NCBI GenBank assembly: GCA_049454855.1
Contig: JBMUAQ010000043.1
Span: forward strand, 1-15,359
DNA length: 15,359 nucleotides
DNA from: UBA2093 sp049454855
GTDB lineage: Bacteria; Actinomycetota; Acidimicrobiia; Acidimicrobiales; Ilumatobacteraceae
Direction: 5' to 3'
Each line of letters opens with the position of its first letter. Position 1 is the stretch's first letter. Shown in pieces: positions 1 through 7,903 of this stretch. The translations under genes were made by a program, and so were the position numbers. The notes under the pieces are model-generated. The model was given only the letters and a program-made list of their open reading frames with translations. It had not been told where the DNA came from and ran no database searches.

Positions 1-378
1 CCGCTGCGCGATGCCTCGCTGATCGACGTGGGTGCCATCGGGGATGACACGGTGCGGCGGCGCGCACGGCACGTCGTCACCGAGAACGAACGTGTCCTCG
101 CGTTCGCCGCGGCGATGGAGTCCGGGGACTTCGTCGGGGCGGGCGGGCTGATGACCGCGAGCCACCGGAGTCTCGATGCCGACTACGGGGTGTCCACACC
201 GGCCATGAACAGTGCGGTGGCGGAACTTGTCACGACACCCGGCGTGCTCGGTGCGCGCATGACCGGCGGCGGCTTCGGCGGCTGCGTGGTGGCGATGTGC
301 AGGCCCGGAACGAACGTGGCCGGCGGGGGGGGTTGCCCCCTCAGCCGGCCCGTCCGTAGGGAAGTGACCTGGTTCTAG
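1..378 (+). CDS. galK: Galactokinase, C-terminal fragment (5' end outside window; probable 3' frameshift)
   Basis: Galactokinase phosphorylates galactose to galactose-1-phosphate with ATP in the cytoplasm (Leloir pathway). The reading frame is open from base 1 and only about the last 125 codons are present. The GHMP-kinase C-terminal motif is clear: GARMTGGGFGGC at codons 88-99, preceded by the typical helical stretch with a CDAL-like region replaced by AVAELVTTPGV. After that motif, family members end in a short tail finishing in PSxGA. Here the frame as read ends in an unrelated Gly/Arg-rich tail and stops at 376-378. Deleting one G from the G8 run at 325-332 restores VAPSAGPSVGK and a stop at 365-367, so the true end is probably 367 and the read frame carries an indel. 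As read, the stop overlaps the convergent FAS1 gene's stop; as corrected, 7 nt would separate them. Identity is firm; the exact 3' end is not. Confidence 0.85.
   Translation, partial: PLRDASLIDVGAIGDDTVRRRARHVVTENERVLAFAAAMESGDFVGAGGLMTASHRSLDADYGVSTPAMNSAVAELVTTPGVLGARMTGGGFGGCVVAMCRPGTNVAGGGGCPLSRPVRREVTWF
318..350. terminator. Strong GC hairpin at the galK end, possible bidirectional terminator
   Basis: GGCCGGC (318-324) pairs perfectly with GCCGGCC (344-350), and the inner G run (326-332) can pair with CCCCC (336-340) across a small loop. The structure lies at the tail of galK, just before the convergent FAS1 gene ends. There is no T tract, so intrinsic termination is inferred from position and stem strength only. 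The same G run is the suspected frameshift site. Confidence 0.45.
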
Positions 379-929
379 AGCGCCGCGACGTCGACCGTGG
401 GCGGCACGATCACCTTGTCGATCACGTGGATGACGCCGTTCGACGCCTCGACGTCGGTTGCGGTCACCGTGGTGTCGCCGTTGATCGTCACGCCACCGTC
501 GGTGGTGACCGCAAAGGTGGAACCCTCGACAGTGGTCACGTCACCCGCGGCAACGTCGGCGGCCATCACCTTCGCGCCCACCACGTGGTAGGTGAGGATC
601 TTCACGAGGGTGTCCTTGTTCTCCGGGAGCAGCAGCTTCTCGAGGAGACCCTCGGGCAGTGCCTCGAACGCGGCGTTGGTCGGCGCGAACACCGTGAACG
701 GGCCCTCACCGGAGAGCGTCTCGCCCAGGCCGGCAGCGGTCACCGCCGCGACGAGCGTGGAGAAGTCGGGGTTGGCCTGCGCCACCTCGACGATGGTGCC
801 CGGGGCCTCGGCGGCCATGGTGGTGTCGGGCGCCATCGTGGTGTCGGCCGAATCGCTGTCGCTGCCGCACGCTGCGAGGGTGAGCACCGCCGCAGCTGCC
901 GCTGCGATCATCTTCATTTTCTTGGTCAC
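375..929 (-). CDS. FAS1 (fasciclin) domain lipoprotein
   Basis: A 184-residue extracytoplasmic protein. Residues 1-20 form a lipoprotein signal peptide: KK-K charges, a poly-Ala core, and lipobox LAAC with Cys21 as the predicted lipidated residue. A short Ser/Asp/Thr linker (22-45, with DTTMAPDTTMA repeats) leads to a single FAS1 domain (about 46-178). That domain shows the H1 motif FTVFAPTNAAFEALP and the H2-like end GVIHVIDKVIVPP, with a conserved YHVV between them. FAS1 domains usually mediate adhesion or protein/carbohydrate contacts; no specific partner can be named. The start is GTG at 929-927, chosen for AAGGAG (941-936) six bases upstream and because it puts the signal peptide at the N-terminus. 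It is convergent with galK and stands alone as a transcription unit. Its upstream region has an ECF-type promoter candidate. Confidence 0.9.
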   Translation of the reverse strand: MTKKMKMIAAAAAAVLTLAACGSDSDSADTTMAPDTTMAAEAPGTIVEVAQANPDFSTLVAAVTAAGLGETLSGEGPFTVFAPTNAAFEALPEGLLEKLLLPENKDTLVKILTYHVVGAKVMAADVAAGDVTTVEGSTFAVTTDGGVTINGDTTVTATDVEASNGVIHVIDKVIVPPTVDVAAL

Positions 930-985
930 TGTGGACTCCTTGGTTGGGGGGTTGGGGGATTCGAACCGGATGGTTCATGGAATGG

Positions 986-1011
986 AACACGTGCCGTCAC
1001 CGTCTGATTCC
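986..1011 (-). promoter_or_regulatory. Candidate SigR/SigH-type promoter of the FAS1 lipoprotein gene
   Basis: On the minus strand GGAAT (1011-1007) is followed after exactly 18 nt by GTT (988-986). This is the GGAAT-N18-GTT form described for the thiol-stress sigma factor SigR of Streptomyces and its relatives. It would give a leader of about 50 nt before the GTG at 929. The upstream region 942-1099 contains no TA dinucleotide on this strand, so a housekeeping TANNNT -10 box is absent. The assignment rests on a short motif and is tentative. Confidence 0.35.
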
Positions 1012-1021
1012 CCGTGTGACC

Positions 1022-1035
1022 GATGCATGTGCATC
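1022..1035. repeat. Inverted repeat GATGCA-TG-TGCATC upstream of the FAS1 gene
   Basis: A perfect 6-bp inverted repeat with a 2-bp centre, about 10 bp upstream of the candidate -35 element, and a third copy of GATGCA nearby at 1053-1058. The position would suit an activator or repressor site. No regulator is recognised. The rest of the 930-1099 gap holds the ribosome binding site (936-941) and a C/G-rich stretch, with no gene seen. Confidence 0.25.
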
Positions 1036-1099
1036 TGTCATCCAAAACTGAACGATGCACCAGTCCTCACCGGCCGGTTGGCCCCTGAGTGAACCAGTT

Positions 1100-4006
1100 T
1101 CAGTGACCGGGAACCAGCATCACGGTGAACGCGAGGACGTAGGTACCGGCGCCCAGCCTGTGGCGCGGCAACGTGTCGGGGCCGCAGCTCGCGGTGCCGA
1201 GGCCCCGGTGCGCCGCATCGAGGTGCACGGTGAGGTGATCGCGGCGCACGAGTTGCGTCGCGTCATGCGCCGCGTGGAGATCGGCCGCCGTGTGCCAGAG
1301 GGCCGATGCATGGAACGGGGTGCCCTCGCTGCGGAAACGGAGGGCGTCACCGCTCGTGGGGTCGACCACCTCGAACCACTCACAGCCGGTGCGCAGACCG
1401 AACTCCTGCGGCACCAGGTACGGGAGCTCGTCGGGTTCACCCGACCACACGGCCCGCATCGCCGAGGCGCGGCGGTCGGGGTAGCACTCGTGCGGGCCGT
1501 CACCGAACCAGCGCACCTGAGTGAAGCGCGCGGGCACGGGGAAGGTGACCCCCACGCGCGGGAGGTCGTCGAGGTGCGGCGGCACACGGAACCTGTGCAT
1601 GTGGTGCACGCCGTCGGAGGTGACGGTGCGGGTCGCGGAGTGGTCGATGAGCGCGGCGCCGCGCACGTCGCCACCCTGTGACACCCAGCGCCGCAGCGAC
1701 TGACCGAACCCGGTCGTGCCGGGCATGATCTTGAACCCGTCGTTGTCCACCGCGGCGCGCCAGATCGTGGGCTGCGGATCCACGGCCGCGGCTTCGGCGT
1801 GCGGCACCGCACCGCGGGCAGCCGCAGCACGTTGTGGTTTCGCCGGCTGTGACTCGCGCAGCACCACCTGGTCCCACGCCACGAGATGCCCCGCCGTGCA
1901 CCACGGCTCGTCGGCACGTGCCGTCCAGCGCACGAGCAGCCGCGCATCCCGCGCGCCGCGCGGCACGGTGACCGCGGGACGCTTCACCCGCACGGTCGCA
2001 CCGCCCGCGCACCTCGGCACTGCCAGCCGGCCGCGCCTCGTCACCTCCCCGTCGACAACGAACTCCCAGTCGGCGCGCAGCCACGAGAGGTCGCGGAACG
2101 ACTGCCGGTTGCGCACCACGAGAACGGCCTGCGAACCCCTGCCTGCGAGCGTCACCGAGACCGGACGGTGGCACCACGCGAGCTCGCGCATGGCGGGGTG
2201 CGGCACGAGGTCACTCGACACCAGCCCGTCGGCCACGAAGTTGCCGTCGTTCGGAGAGTCGCCGAACTGGCCGCCGTACGCGAAACGCTTCGTGCCGTCG
2301 TCGAGCTGCTGCGAGATGCCGTGGTCCTTCCACTCCCACACGAACCCCCCCTGCAGGCCCGGGGTGTTCTCGAACGCATCCCAGTAGTCCGACAGCGAAC
2401 CGTTCGAGTTGCCCATGGCGTGGCTGTACTCGCACATGACGAGCGGACGGGTGGCCCTCCCCTCGCCCACCATGCGCCCGTACAGCACCACCGCGTCGAT
2501 CGGCGCGTACATCGGGCACACCACGTCACTTGCGGCGAGCCCGCCGTCCACCCAGTTCGTGTGGAACACGGCGGGTTCGTAGTGCACGGGGCGGCTGCCG
2601 TCGTTCGCGCGGATCCACGCGGCGGCGGCATCGTGCGGCTCGCCGTACCCGCTCTCGTTCCCGAGCGACCACATGATCACGCACGGGTGGCTGCGGTCGC
2701 GCTCCACCATCCGCGTCACACGCGACACGATGGTGGAGCGGTAGCGGGGGTCGTGGCACAGGCTGTTGTTCCACGCGTGGCTCTCCACGTTGGCCTCGGC
2801 CACCACGTACAGGCCCAGTTCGTCGCACAGGTCGAGGAACACGGGGTCGTTCGGGTAGTGGGCGGTGCGCACCGCGTTCACGTTGTGCCGCTTCATCACG
2901 AGGATGTCCTCGCGCATGTCGTGTGCCGTCACCGCCTTGCCCCGCTCCGGGTGGTGGTCATGGCGGTTGACACCGCGCACCATGATGCGCGACCCGTTCA
3001 CCAGCAGGTTCCCCCCGCGGATCTCGATGCGCCTGAACCCGGCCCACTGGCGGACGGTCTGCACGGTCCGCCCCGACGGGTCGACCAACGACACCGTCAC
3101 CAGGTGGCGCACGGGGATCTCAGCCGACCACGGCCGCACCCTCTGCACGTCGCACTCCACCGTGGCCACGTGACCGGCGAACACGTACGGCAGGGTGTTC
3201 GTTGCGACATCGGCCGAAACGGAGCGCAGCGTGCGGCCCTCCCCGGTCGAGAGAACCACCTCCGTGCGCCACCCGGCCGGCACCGCCGCACCGTCGGCGC
3301 ACGCCACAGTGGTGGTCACACGCAGCGTGCCGGTGGTGTTGTCGTCGCGCAGACCGGCGTCGACCCGGACGTCGTCGATGTGCACGGCGTCCCTCGCCCA
3401 CAGGAACACACCGCGGTGGAGTCCTGCCATCCACCACTGGTCCTGGTCCTCCACATGACTCTGCGCCGAGAACCGTGCCACCGCGATTGCGAGCACGTTC
3501 TCGCGGCCCGGCTCGATGAACGGTGTCACGTCGTACTCACTGGCCAGACGGCTGTCGGTGCCGTAGCCGGCGAATGTGCCGTTCACCCACACGCCGTGCA
3601 CGCTCTCGGCGGCACCCACGTGCAGCACCACCGAGCGGCCCTCCCACGAGCGGGGCGGCACGAACCTCGTGCGGTGCACAACCGTCGCCACCTCGTCGGG
3701 AAGTGCGGGCGGCTGTCCCTGCCACGGCATCGTGATGTTGGTGTAGTGCGGCAGGTCGCCGAGACCCTGCAGTGTCCAGTTGCCGGGCACCTCCACCTGC
3801 GGCCACGACGAATCGTCCGTGTCGCGCGCGAGTGCCGCATGAGGAACGTCACGGGGGTGCGCGAATCTCTGCACGGACCACCTGCCGTTCAGGTCGATGC
3901 GGTCGTCGATGGGGGCCACGTTCGGGTTGCGCATCGGCAGCCGGCGGACGCTGGTCACCTCGGGATCGGCCACGAACGTGGCGAAACCGTCGGGCCCCGA
4001 TGACAT
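1100..4006 (-). CDS. lacZ: Beta-galactosidase, glycoside hydrolase family 2 (LacZ type)
   Basis: A 968-residue enzyme that hydrolyses terminal beta-D-galactosides such as lactose. Length and domain order match long LacZ proteins: sugar-binding jelly roll (about 35-215, with PGNWTLQGLGDLPHYTN), Ig-like domain (about 220-325), TIM barrel (about 330-620), second Ig-like domain and a C-terminal LacZ small-chain beta-sandwich (about 700-968). Barrel signatures are GVNRHDHHPERG and VRTAHYPNDP. The acid/base Glu is residue 451 in WSLGNESGYG and the nucleophile is Glu526 in MCEYSHAMGNSNG, 75 residues apart as against 76 in E. coli. GGFVWEWKDHG is also present. There is no signal peptide, so it is cytoplasmic. 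The ATG at 4006-4004 has GGGAG (4020-4016) nine bases upstream. It is monocistronic and divergent from the saccharopine-dehydrogenase-like gene. With galK it implies growth on galactosides. No lac-type repressor or permease is in the window. Confidence 0.96.
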   Translation of the reverse strand: MSSGPDGFATFVADPEVTSVRRLPMRNPNVAPIDDRIDLNGRWSVQRFAHPRDVPHAALARDTDDSSWPQVEVPGNWTLQGLGDLPHYTNITMPWQGQPPALPDEVATVVHRTRFVPPRSWEGRSVVLHVGAAESVHGVWVNGTFAGYGTDSRLASEYDVTPFIEPGRENVLAIAVARFSAQSHVEDQDQWWMAGLHRGVFLWARDAVHIDDVRVDAGLRDDNTTGTLRVTTTVACADGAAVPAGWRTEVVLSTGEGRTLRSVSADVATNTLPYVFAGHVATVECDVQRVRPWSAEIPVRHLVTVSLVDPSGRTVQTVRQWAGFRRIEIRGGNLLVNGSRIMVRGVNRHDHHPERGKAVTAHDMREDILVMKRHNVNAVRTAHYPNDPVFLDLCDELGLYVVAEANVESHAWNNSLCHDPRYRSTIVSRVTRMVERDRSHPCVIMWSLGNESGYGEPHDAAAAWIRANDGSRPVHYEPAVFHTNWVDGGLAASDVVCPMYAPIDAVVLYGRMVGEGRATRPLVMCEYSHAMGNSNGSLSDYWDAFENTPGLQGGFVWEWKDHGISQQLDDGTKRFAYGGQFGDSPNDGNFVADGLVSSDLVPHPAMRELAWCHRPVSVTLAGRGSQAVLVVRNRQSFRDLSWLRADWEFVVDGEVTRRGRLAVPRCAGGATVRVKRPAVTVPRGARDARLLVRWTARADEPWCTAGHLVAWDQVVLRESQPAKPQRAAAARGAVPHAEAAAVDPQPTIWRAAVDNDGFKIMPGTTGFGQSLRRWVSQGGDVRGAALIDHSATRTVTSDGVHHMHRFRVPPHLDDLPRVGVTFPVPARFTQVRWFGDGPHECYPDRRASAMRAVWSGEPDELPYLVPQEFGLRTGCEWFEVVDPTSGDALRFRSEGTPFHASALWHTAADLHAAHDATQLVRRDHLTVHLDAAHRGLGTASCGPDTLPRHRLGAGTYVLAFTVMLVPGH

Positions 4007-4028
4007 GGCGTGATTCTCCCACTAGCCT
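4000..4028 (+). promoter_or_regulatory. Candidate sigma-70-type promoter for the saccharopine-dehydrogenase-like gene
   Basis: ATGACA (4000-4005, five of six matches to TTGACA) is separated by 17 nt from TAGCCT (4023-4028, TANNNT form). Transcription would start near 4035, leaving a leader of about 40 nt before the ATG at 4078. The -35 element overlaps the lacZ start codon on the other strand, so the two divergent genes share about 70 bp of control DNA. Confidence 0.4.
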
Positions 4029-4077
4029 CGGAGGAAGGAGAAAAGTGACGCGCGCACGTGCGTCGAGGTGCAGAGAC

Positions 4078-5367
4078 ATGAGAATCCTCGTAGTGGGAGC
4101 AGGCGGAGTGGGGGCGTCGATGGCGTCCATCGCCGAGACGAGGGGTTTTTTCGACACCTTCGTCCTGGCCGACATCTCGAGGGAGGCAGCCGAGAACGCC
4201 ATCAAGGCGCTCGACGACCCCGGCAAGTTCGTGGCCGAGCAGGTGGATGCATCCTCGGTCGAGCAGCTGGTGGCCCTGATCGAGCGCACGAAGGCCGATG
4301 TCATCGTCAACGCGTGCGACCCGCGCCTCAACCCGCAGATTTTCGAGGCCGCCTACACGGCACGCTGCAGCTACATCGACATGGCGATGAACCTGTCGGA
4401 GCCCCACGCCACCGACCGCTGGAACGTGCCGGGCAAGATGCTGGGCCAGGACCAGCTCGACGAGGACGCAAAGTGGGCCGAGCGCGGCATCCTCGCCCTG
4501 GTGGGCATGGGCGTCGAGCCCGGACTCAGCAACGTGTTCGCCCGGTACGCCGCTGACCACATCTTCGACGAGGTGCACGAGATCGGCGTGCGCGATGGGT
4601 CCAACCTGTCGATCGACGGGTTCGACTTCGCGCCCACGTTCTCCATCTGGACCACCATCGAGGAGTGCCTGAACCCGCCGCTGGTGTGGGAACGCAAGCG
4701 CGGCTTCTACACCACCGACTGCTTCAGCGAGCCCGAGATCTTCCACTTCCCCGCCGGCATCGGCCCGGTGGAGTGCGTGAACGTCGAGCACGAGGAGGTC
4801 GTGCTGATCCCGCGCGAGGTGAAGTGCAACCGTGTCACCTTCAAGTACGGCCTCGGCGCGGAGTTCATCGACTGGCTGAAGACCTTCGCCTACCTCGGCC
4901 TCGACTCCACCGAGAAGATCCGCGTCGGCGGCGTGCACGTGGCACCGCGTGACGTGCTCGCCGCGGTGCTCCCGAACCCGGCGAAGCTCGGCCATCTCAT
5001 GCACGGACGCACCTGTGCCGGAACGTGGGTGAAGGGCATCGCCGACGGCAAACCGCGTGAGGTGTACCTGTACCACGTGGCCGACAACGAGGTCACCATG
5101 CGCGAGTACGACAGCCAGGCGGTGCTGTGGCAGACCGCCATCTGCCCCGTGATCGCACTCGAGCTGATGTCGAACGGGACATGGAAGGGAACCGGTGTGA
5201 AGGGGCCCGATGCGTTCGACGCGATGTCGTTCCTGAACCTGCTCGGCGCGTACGGCTCGCACCACGGCATCCTCGACATGGGGCCCGGACTCTGGCCGAG
5301 TCCCTCGCTCACCGGCAAGACCGGCTGGGACCGCCCCGTGCGCCGGGCGATCGTGCCCGCGTCCTGA
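4078..5367 (+). CDS. Saccharopine dehydrogenase-like NAD(P)-binding oxidoreductase
   Basis: A 429-residue cytoplasmic protein. It opens with a Rossmann fold whose dinucleotide loop is GAGGVG (residues 7-12), followed by ADIS at the end of the second beta strand and the family's VNACDPRLNPQIFEAAY...YIDMA and GMGVEPGLSNVFARYA segments. This matches the saccharopine dehydrogenase/reductase (Lys9/LYS1-like) family. Members act in lysine or polyamine metabolism (saccharopine, carboxynorspermidine), but many are uncharacterised and the substrate cannot be read from the sequence. The ATG at 4078 is chosen because it starts directly at the Rossmann strand and has GAGGTG (4065-4070) seven bases upstream. 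An in-frame GTG at 4045 behind GGAGGAAGGAG (4030-4040) would add 11 Arg-rich residues and is the alternative. The gene stands alone, divergent from lacZ, and is convergent with the next gene 30 bp away, where GGTCCGGACC (5372-5381) is a 10-bp palindrome. Confidence 0.82.
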   Translation: MRILVVGAGGVGASMASIAETRGFFDTFVLADISREAAENAIKALDDPGKFVAEQVDASSVEQLVALIERTKADVIVNACDPRLNPQIFEAAYTARCSYIDMAMNLSEPHATDRWNVPGKMLGQDQLDEDAKWAERGILALVGMGVEPGLSNVFARYAADHIFDEVHEIGVRDGSNLSIDGFDFAPTFSIWTTIEECLNPPLVWERKRGFYTTDCFSEPEIFHFPAGIGPVECVNVEHEEVVLIPREVKCNRVTFKYGLGAEFIDWLKTFAYLGLDSTEKIRVGGVHVAPRDVLAAVLPNPAKLGHLMHGRTCAGTWVKGIADGKPREVYLYHVADNEVTMREYDSQAVLWQTAICPVIALELMSNGTWKGTGVKGPDAFDAMSFLNLLGAYGSHHGILDMGPGLWPSPSLTGKTGWDRPVRRAIVPAS

Positions 5368-5397
5368 CGGAGGTCCGGACCGGGGAGAGCGCGGCCG

Positions 5398-7830
5398 CTA
5401 TGCGGCGCGGCGGCGCCTGCGCGTGGCGGGGAGCGTCAGCGCGCTCGCAACGGCGAGAACGATCGGCAGCACGATCAACCACACGGTGATCGAGCCCTCC
5501 TTCTCCCAGTCGCCGACCAGCACGCCCACGGTGAGAGTGGCCGGCTTGCCGTCGTTCGTGCGGGCGACAACCGCGATGCGGTGAGCACCGGAGGGCGCGT
5601 TCCGTGGGATGACGAAGTTGCCGGTGACCGTCCCGTCGCCCGACACGGTGGCCCGGCCCATCAACACGGGGCTCGAGAACAGCCAGGCCTCGACCTGCGA
5701 CCCCGGTTCGAAACCGGACAGTGTGATGCGCACCGTGTCGCCGGGCCTCAGACGCACGTTGCCGTCCGGACCGAGCGCCTGGGGTGACCCGTCCGGGTTG
5801 ACGCCGCCGAGTATCGCCTTCAGCGGACCTGCCGACACCACCAGCTGATTGTCGACCCGGGTCACCGTTGCGGTCTCGTTCCTGTTGCCGATCCTGACAC
5901 CTGCCTCGCCCGCCGCAACCGCGGCGACCCTCGGCACAGGAGGAGCAACCGTACCGCCGGCATTGTTGGGGACGGTCGTGGGGGTGGTGACAGGCGTGGC
6001 GGTAGCCGACGCCCGCGGAACGAGCGACGATGCGCTCGACGAGGTCGGCGCTGACGTCTGCGTGACAACAACGGGGGTGGACACACCGGGAGCCACCGAC
6101 GACCCCGAGGAAGCCAGCGTCGTCCCCGGGGCGTTCACGACGATCTCGAGAGCGGGTGCGACAGTTGTCGCGACCGGACGCACGGTTGTGGTCGGGGCAA
6201 CCGTGGTGGTCGTCGATGGGCTGGTCGACGTGGTCGTCGTGACGACGGGCTGCAGGTACGAGATGATGACAATCCCGTTGCCGCCGTCCCCGCCGCGACC
6301 CTCGGCATCACCGCCACCGCCACCGCCACCGGTCCCGTCGGTTGCGCTGCTTCCCGTGCAGTTCGCGCACCACGCGCCGTTTGCGCCGCCGCCCCGGCCA
6401 CCCTGGCTGCCGCCCGTGGCGGGGCCCCCGTTGGTGTTCACACCGCCGCCACCGCCGCCGCCGTAACCCTCCGCGGTGCCGGTGATCGATGACTGGATCC
6501 CGTCTCCACCGTTGCCGCCGCGCGTCGGGTTCTGCCCGGTGTTCGTCCCGGTGCACTGATCGTCATCCGATGCCGTCGGCCCGCCGTTCTGGCCGACGCC
6601 ACCGGCACCGCCGCCGCCGCCCGGGCCGCCGTACCCTCCGGCGCACGAGACACCGCCGCCGTATCCCTGACCTGCGATGCCTGTCGACTTGTTCGCCGTG
6701 TTCGTGTAGTCGGCGCTCGAGCCGCCGCCGGAACCACCGGATGCCCCGAAAGTCGACCCGGCGTACTGGCCGCCTCCTCCGCCGCCGGTCGCCACGATGG
6801 AGTCGAACTTGCTGGGCCGGCCGTTGTCCACCTGCCGCACGTTGTGGAACCTCGAGCCCGCGCCGCCCTGTCCGACCGTCACGCTGACCGGACCGGTCAC
6901 GGCGAACGACGACTGCGCGAGCACACCGCCCGCGCCGCCGCCACCATCACCGGCACCGCCACCGCCGGCAACGACGAGCACGTCGACGGACGACACGCCC
7001 GCGGGCGGAGTCCACGTGCAGGTGCCGATCCGGGTGAACTTCACGACGCGCCGCGAACCGCTCGCTGTGGGTGACTCCGTGCATTCGGCCGGCTTGCGCA
7101 GCCAGATCGACATCGTGGCGGGCGTGTAACCGTTCGACGTTCCACCGGTCGTCACGTACCCGTTCGAACCATCATGACCCGCATACACGGCACTGAAGTT
7201 CTGTGCGTCGGGGTTCCAGTCGAGCTGGTTGTTGATCTGCGGATTGGAAACGACGCCGTACGCCGATCCGTACCGGGCACCGAGGGTCTTGTTGCGCATG
7301 AACATGTACTTCGGCAGCCCGGACGTCCCGACGATGTCCCGGACCCTGATCGTCGATTGGTCGGACGACGTGCCGACGAGAGAAAAGTTCCCGGACCCGG
7401 TCCCGGCCGCCGGCGATGCCGCGCCGGTCAGCGTCATGGAAGCCGCGGCGGGGAGCACGAAGGAGACCGCCCTGTCGTACGAGTCGAGTCCACCGGTGGG
7501 GAGCGCCCCGCCCGCGGTCGTCCAGGCGAACGCAACTTCGGTCGCCCCCTGGACAAATGTGGAGGCGTTGAGGGTGGCCGAGCCCGTTCTCACGGCAGCG
7601 TTGAACGTCCCGTTCTGGGAATCGAGGCGGCCGACATTTCCGCTCGCGCCGTATCCCACGAGGTACCAGTCACCGCCGTCGGTGTTGGTGTCGACGTACG
7701 TCGAGCCGAGACCCGCGACGTTCTGGACACCCTGCGTGACGGCCGGTACGGCGGCCACGACGGAGCCGGCGGTGGACAGCGTTCCCGTCGCCGCAACCAG
7801 CACCAGTGCGAGTGCGACTCCCCTGCGCAT
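5398..7830 (-). CDS. Secreted, membrane-anchored glycine-rich surface protein
   Basis: An 810-residue protein built as a cell-surface modular protein. In order: signal peptide (1 to about 28, MRRG plus hydrophobic core, cleavage near SVVAA); a beta-rich N-terminal region (about 29-255) I do not recognise; a strand pair introduced by KFTRIGTCTWTPPAGVSSVDVLVVAGGG, typical of bacterial glycine-rich domains; a Gly-rich block (about 280-515, with GGGGGG runs and scattered Cys); IVIISYLQP closing that domain; a Thr/Val/Pro/Ser linker (about 520-650); an Ig-like beta-sandwich (about 655-770, LRPGDTVRITLSGFEPGS); one transmembrane helix (about 778-798); and an Arg-rich cytoplasmic end (RRRRRAA). There is no LPXTG motif before the helix, so anchoring is by the helix. 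The start at 7830 is preferred over the ATG at 7842, which has no ribosome binding site and lies inside a -10-like TATGGT. Function unknown; a surface or adhesive role is inferred from architecture. Confidence 0.82.
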   Translation of the reverse strand: MRRGVALALVLVAATGTLSTAGSVVAAVPAVTQGVQNVAGLGSTYVDTNTDGGDWYLVGYGASGNVGRLDSQNGTFNAAVRTGSATLNASTFVQGATEVAFAWTTAGGALPTGGLDSYDRAVSFVLPAAASMTLTGAASPAAGTGSGNFSLVGTSSDQSTIRVRDIVGTSGLPKYMFMRNKTLGARYGSAYGVVSNPQINNQLDWNPDAQNFSAVYAGHDGSNGYVTTGGTSNGYTPATMSIWLRKPAECTESPTASGSRRVVKFTRIGTCTWTPPAGVSSVDVLVVAGGGGAGDGGGGAGGVLAQSSFAVTGPVSVTVGQGGAGSRFHNVRQVDNGRPSKFDSIVATGGGGGGQYAGSTFGASGGSGGGSSADYTNTANKSTGIAGQGYGGGVSCAGGYGGPGGGGGAGGVGQNGGPTASDDDQCTGTNTGQNPTRGGNGGDGIQSSITGTAEGYGGGGGGGVNTNGGPATGGSQGGRGGGANGAWCANCTGSSATDGTGGGGGGGDAEGRGGDGGNGIVIISYLQPVVTTTTSTSPSTTTTVAPTTTVRPVATTVAPALEIVVNAPGTTLASSGSSVAPGVSTPVVVTQTSAPTSSSASSLVPRASATATPVTTPTTVPNNAGGTVAPPVPRVAAVAAGEAGVRIGNRNETATVTRVDNQLVVSAGPLKAILGGVNPDGSPQALGPDGNVRLRPGDTVRITLSGFEPGSQVEAWLFSSPVLMGRATVSGDGTVTGNFVIPRNAPSGAHRIAVVARTNDGKPATLTVGVLVGDWEKEGSITVWLIVLPIVLAVASALTLPATRRRRRAA

Positions 7831-7837
7831 GGCACTC

Positions 7838-7843
7838 ACCATA
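7838..7843 (-). promoter_or_regulatory. Candidate -10 box for leaderless expression of the glycine-rich protein gene
   Basis: TATGGT on the minus strand (7843-7838) fits the actinobacterial TANNNT -10 consensus and lies 7 nt before the ATG at 7830. That spacing would put the transcription start on the start codon itself. No good -35 hexamer is seen at 16-18 nt. Only a weak GGTGAG could serve as a Shine-Dalgarno site for this ATG. Confidence 0.35.
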
Positions 7844-7866
7844 CAGGAGTCTCTGACTGTCGGAGA

Positions 7867-7895
7867 GTGCCAAAACGTCCGTGGACCGCGAGAAT
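7867..7895 (+). promoter_or_regulatory. Candidate promoter of the ABC-F gene, apparently leaderless
   Basis: GTGCCA (7867-7872) and GAGAAT (7890-7895) each match four of six consensus bases, with a 17-nt spacer. The transcription start would fall within a base or two of the GTG start codon at 7904. This would explain why the only purine-rich stretch (GAGGA, 7897-7901) is just 2 nt from the start and so too close to act as a ribosome binding site. Confidence 0.38.
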
Positions 7896-7903
7896 CGAGG
7901 ACT

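Noticed and set aside
940..975. tRNA-like T-arm (GGTTCGAATCC on the minus strand) followed by a C-rich stretch ending in CCA
   Set aside because: The T stem pairs at only about two positions, and there is no matching G-rich acceptor, D arm or anticodon arm upstream. It is a chance resemblance inside the FAS1 leader.
1886..4003. 705-codon open frame on the plus strand antisense to lacZ
   Set aside because: Composition is His/Arg/Val-rich with no recognisable domain, and it mirrors high-GC codon bias of the opposite strand. LacZ has full-length family motifs.
5398..5480. LPATR near the C-terminus of the glycine-rich protein as a sortase signal
   Set aside because: It lies after the transmembrane helix, not before it, and has Arg in place of the required Gly.
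5690..5725. CCGGTTCGAAACCGG inverted repeat
   Set aside because: It lies inside coding sequence for a conserved-looking Ig-like segment with no positional reason to be regulatory.
6280..6960. Dense CCGCCG/CCACCG trinucleotide tracts as a DNA repeat element or CRISPR-like array
   Set aside because: They encode in-frame glycine runs on the minus strand with irregular spacing. There are no repeat-spacer units.
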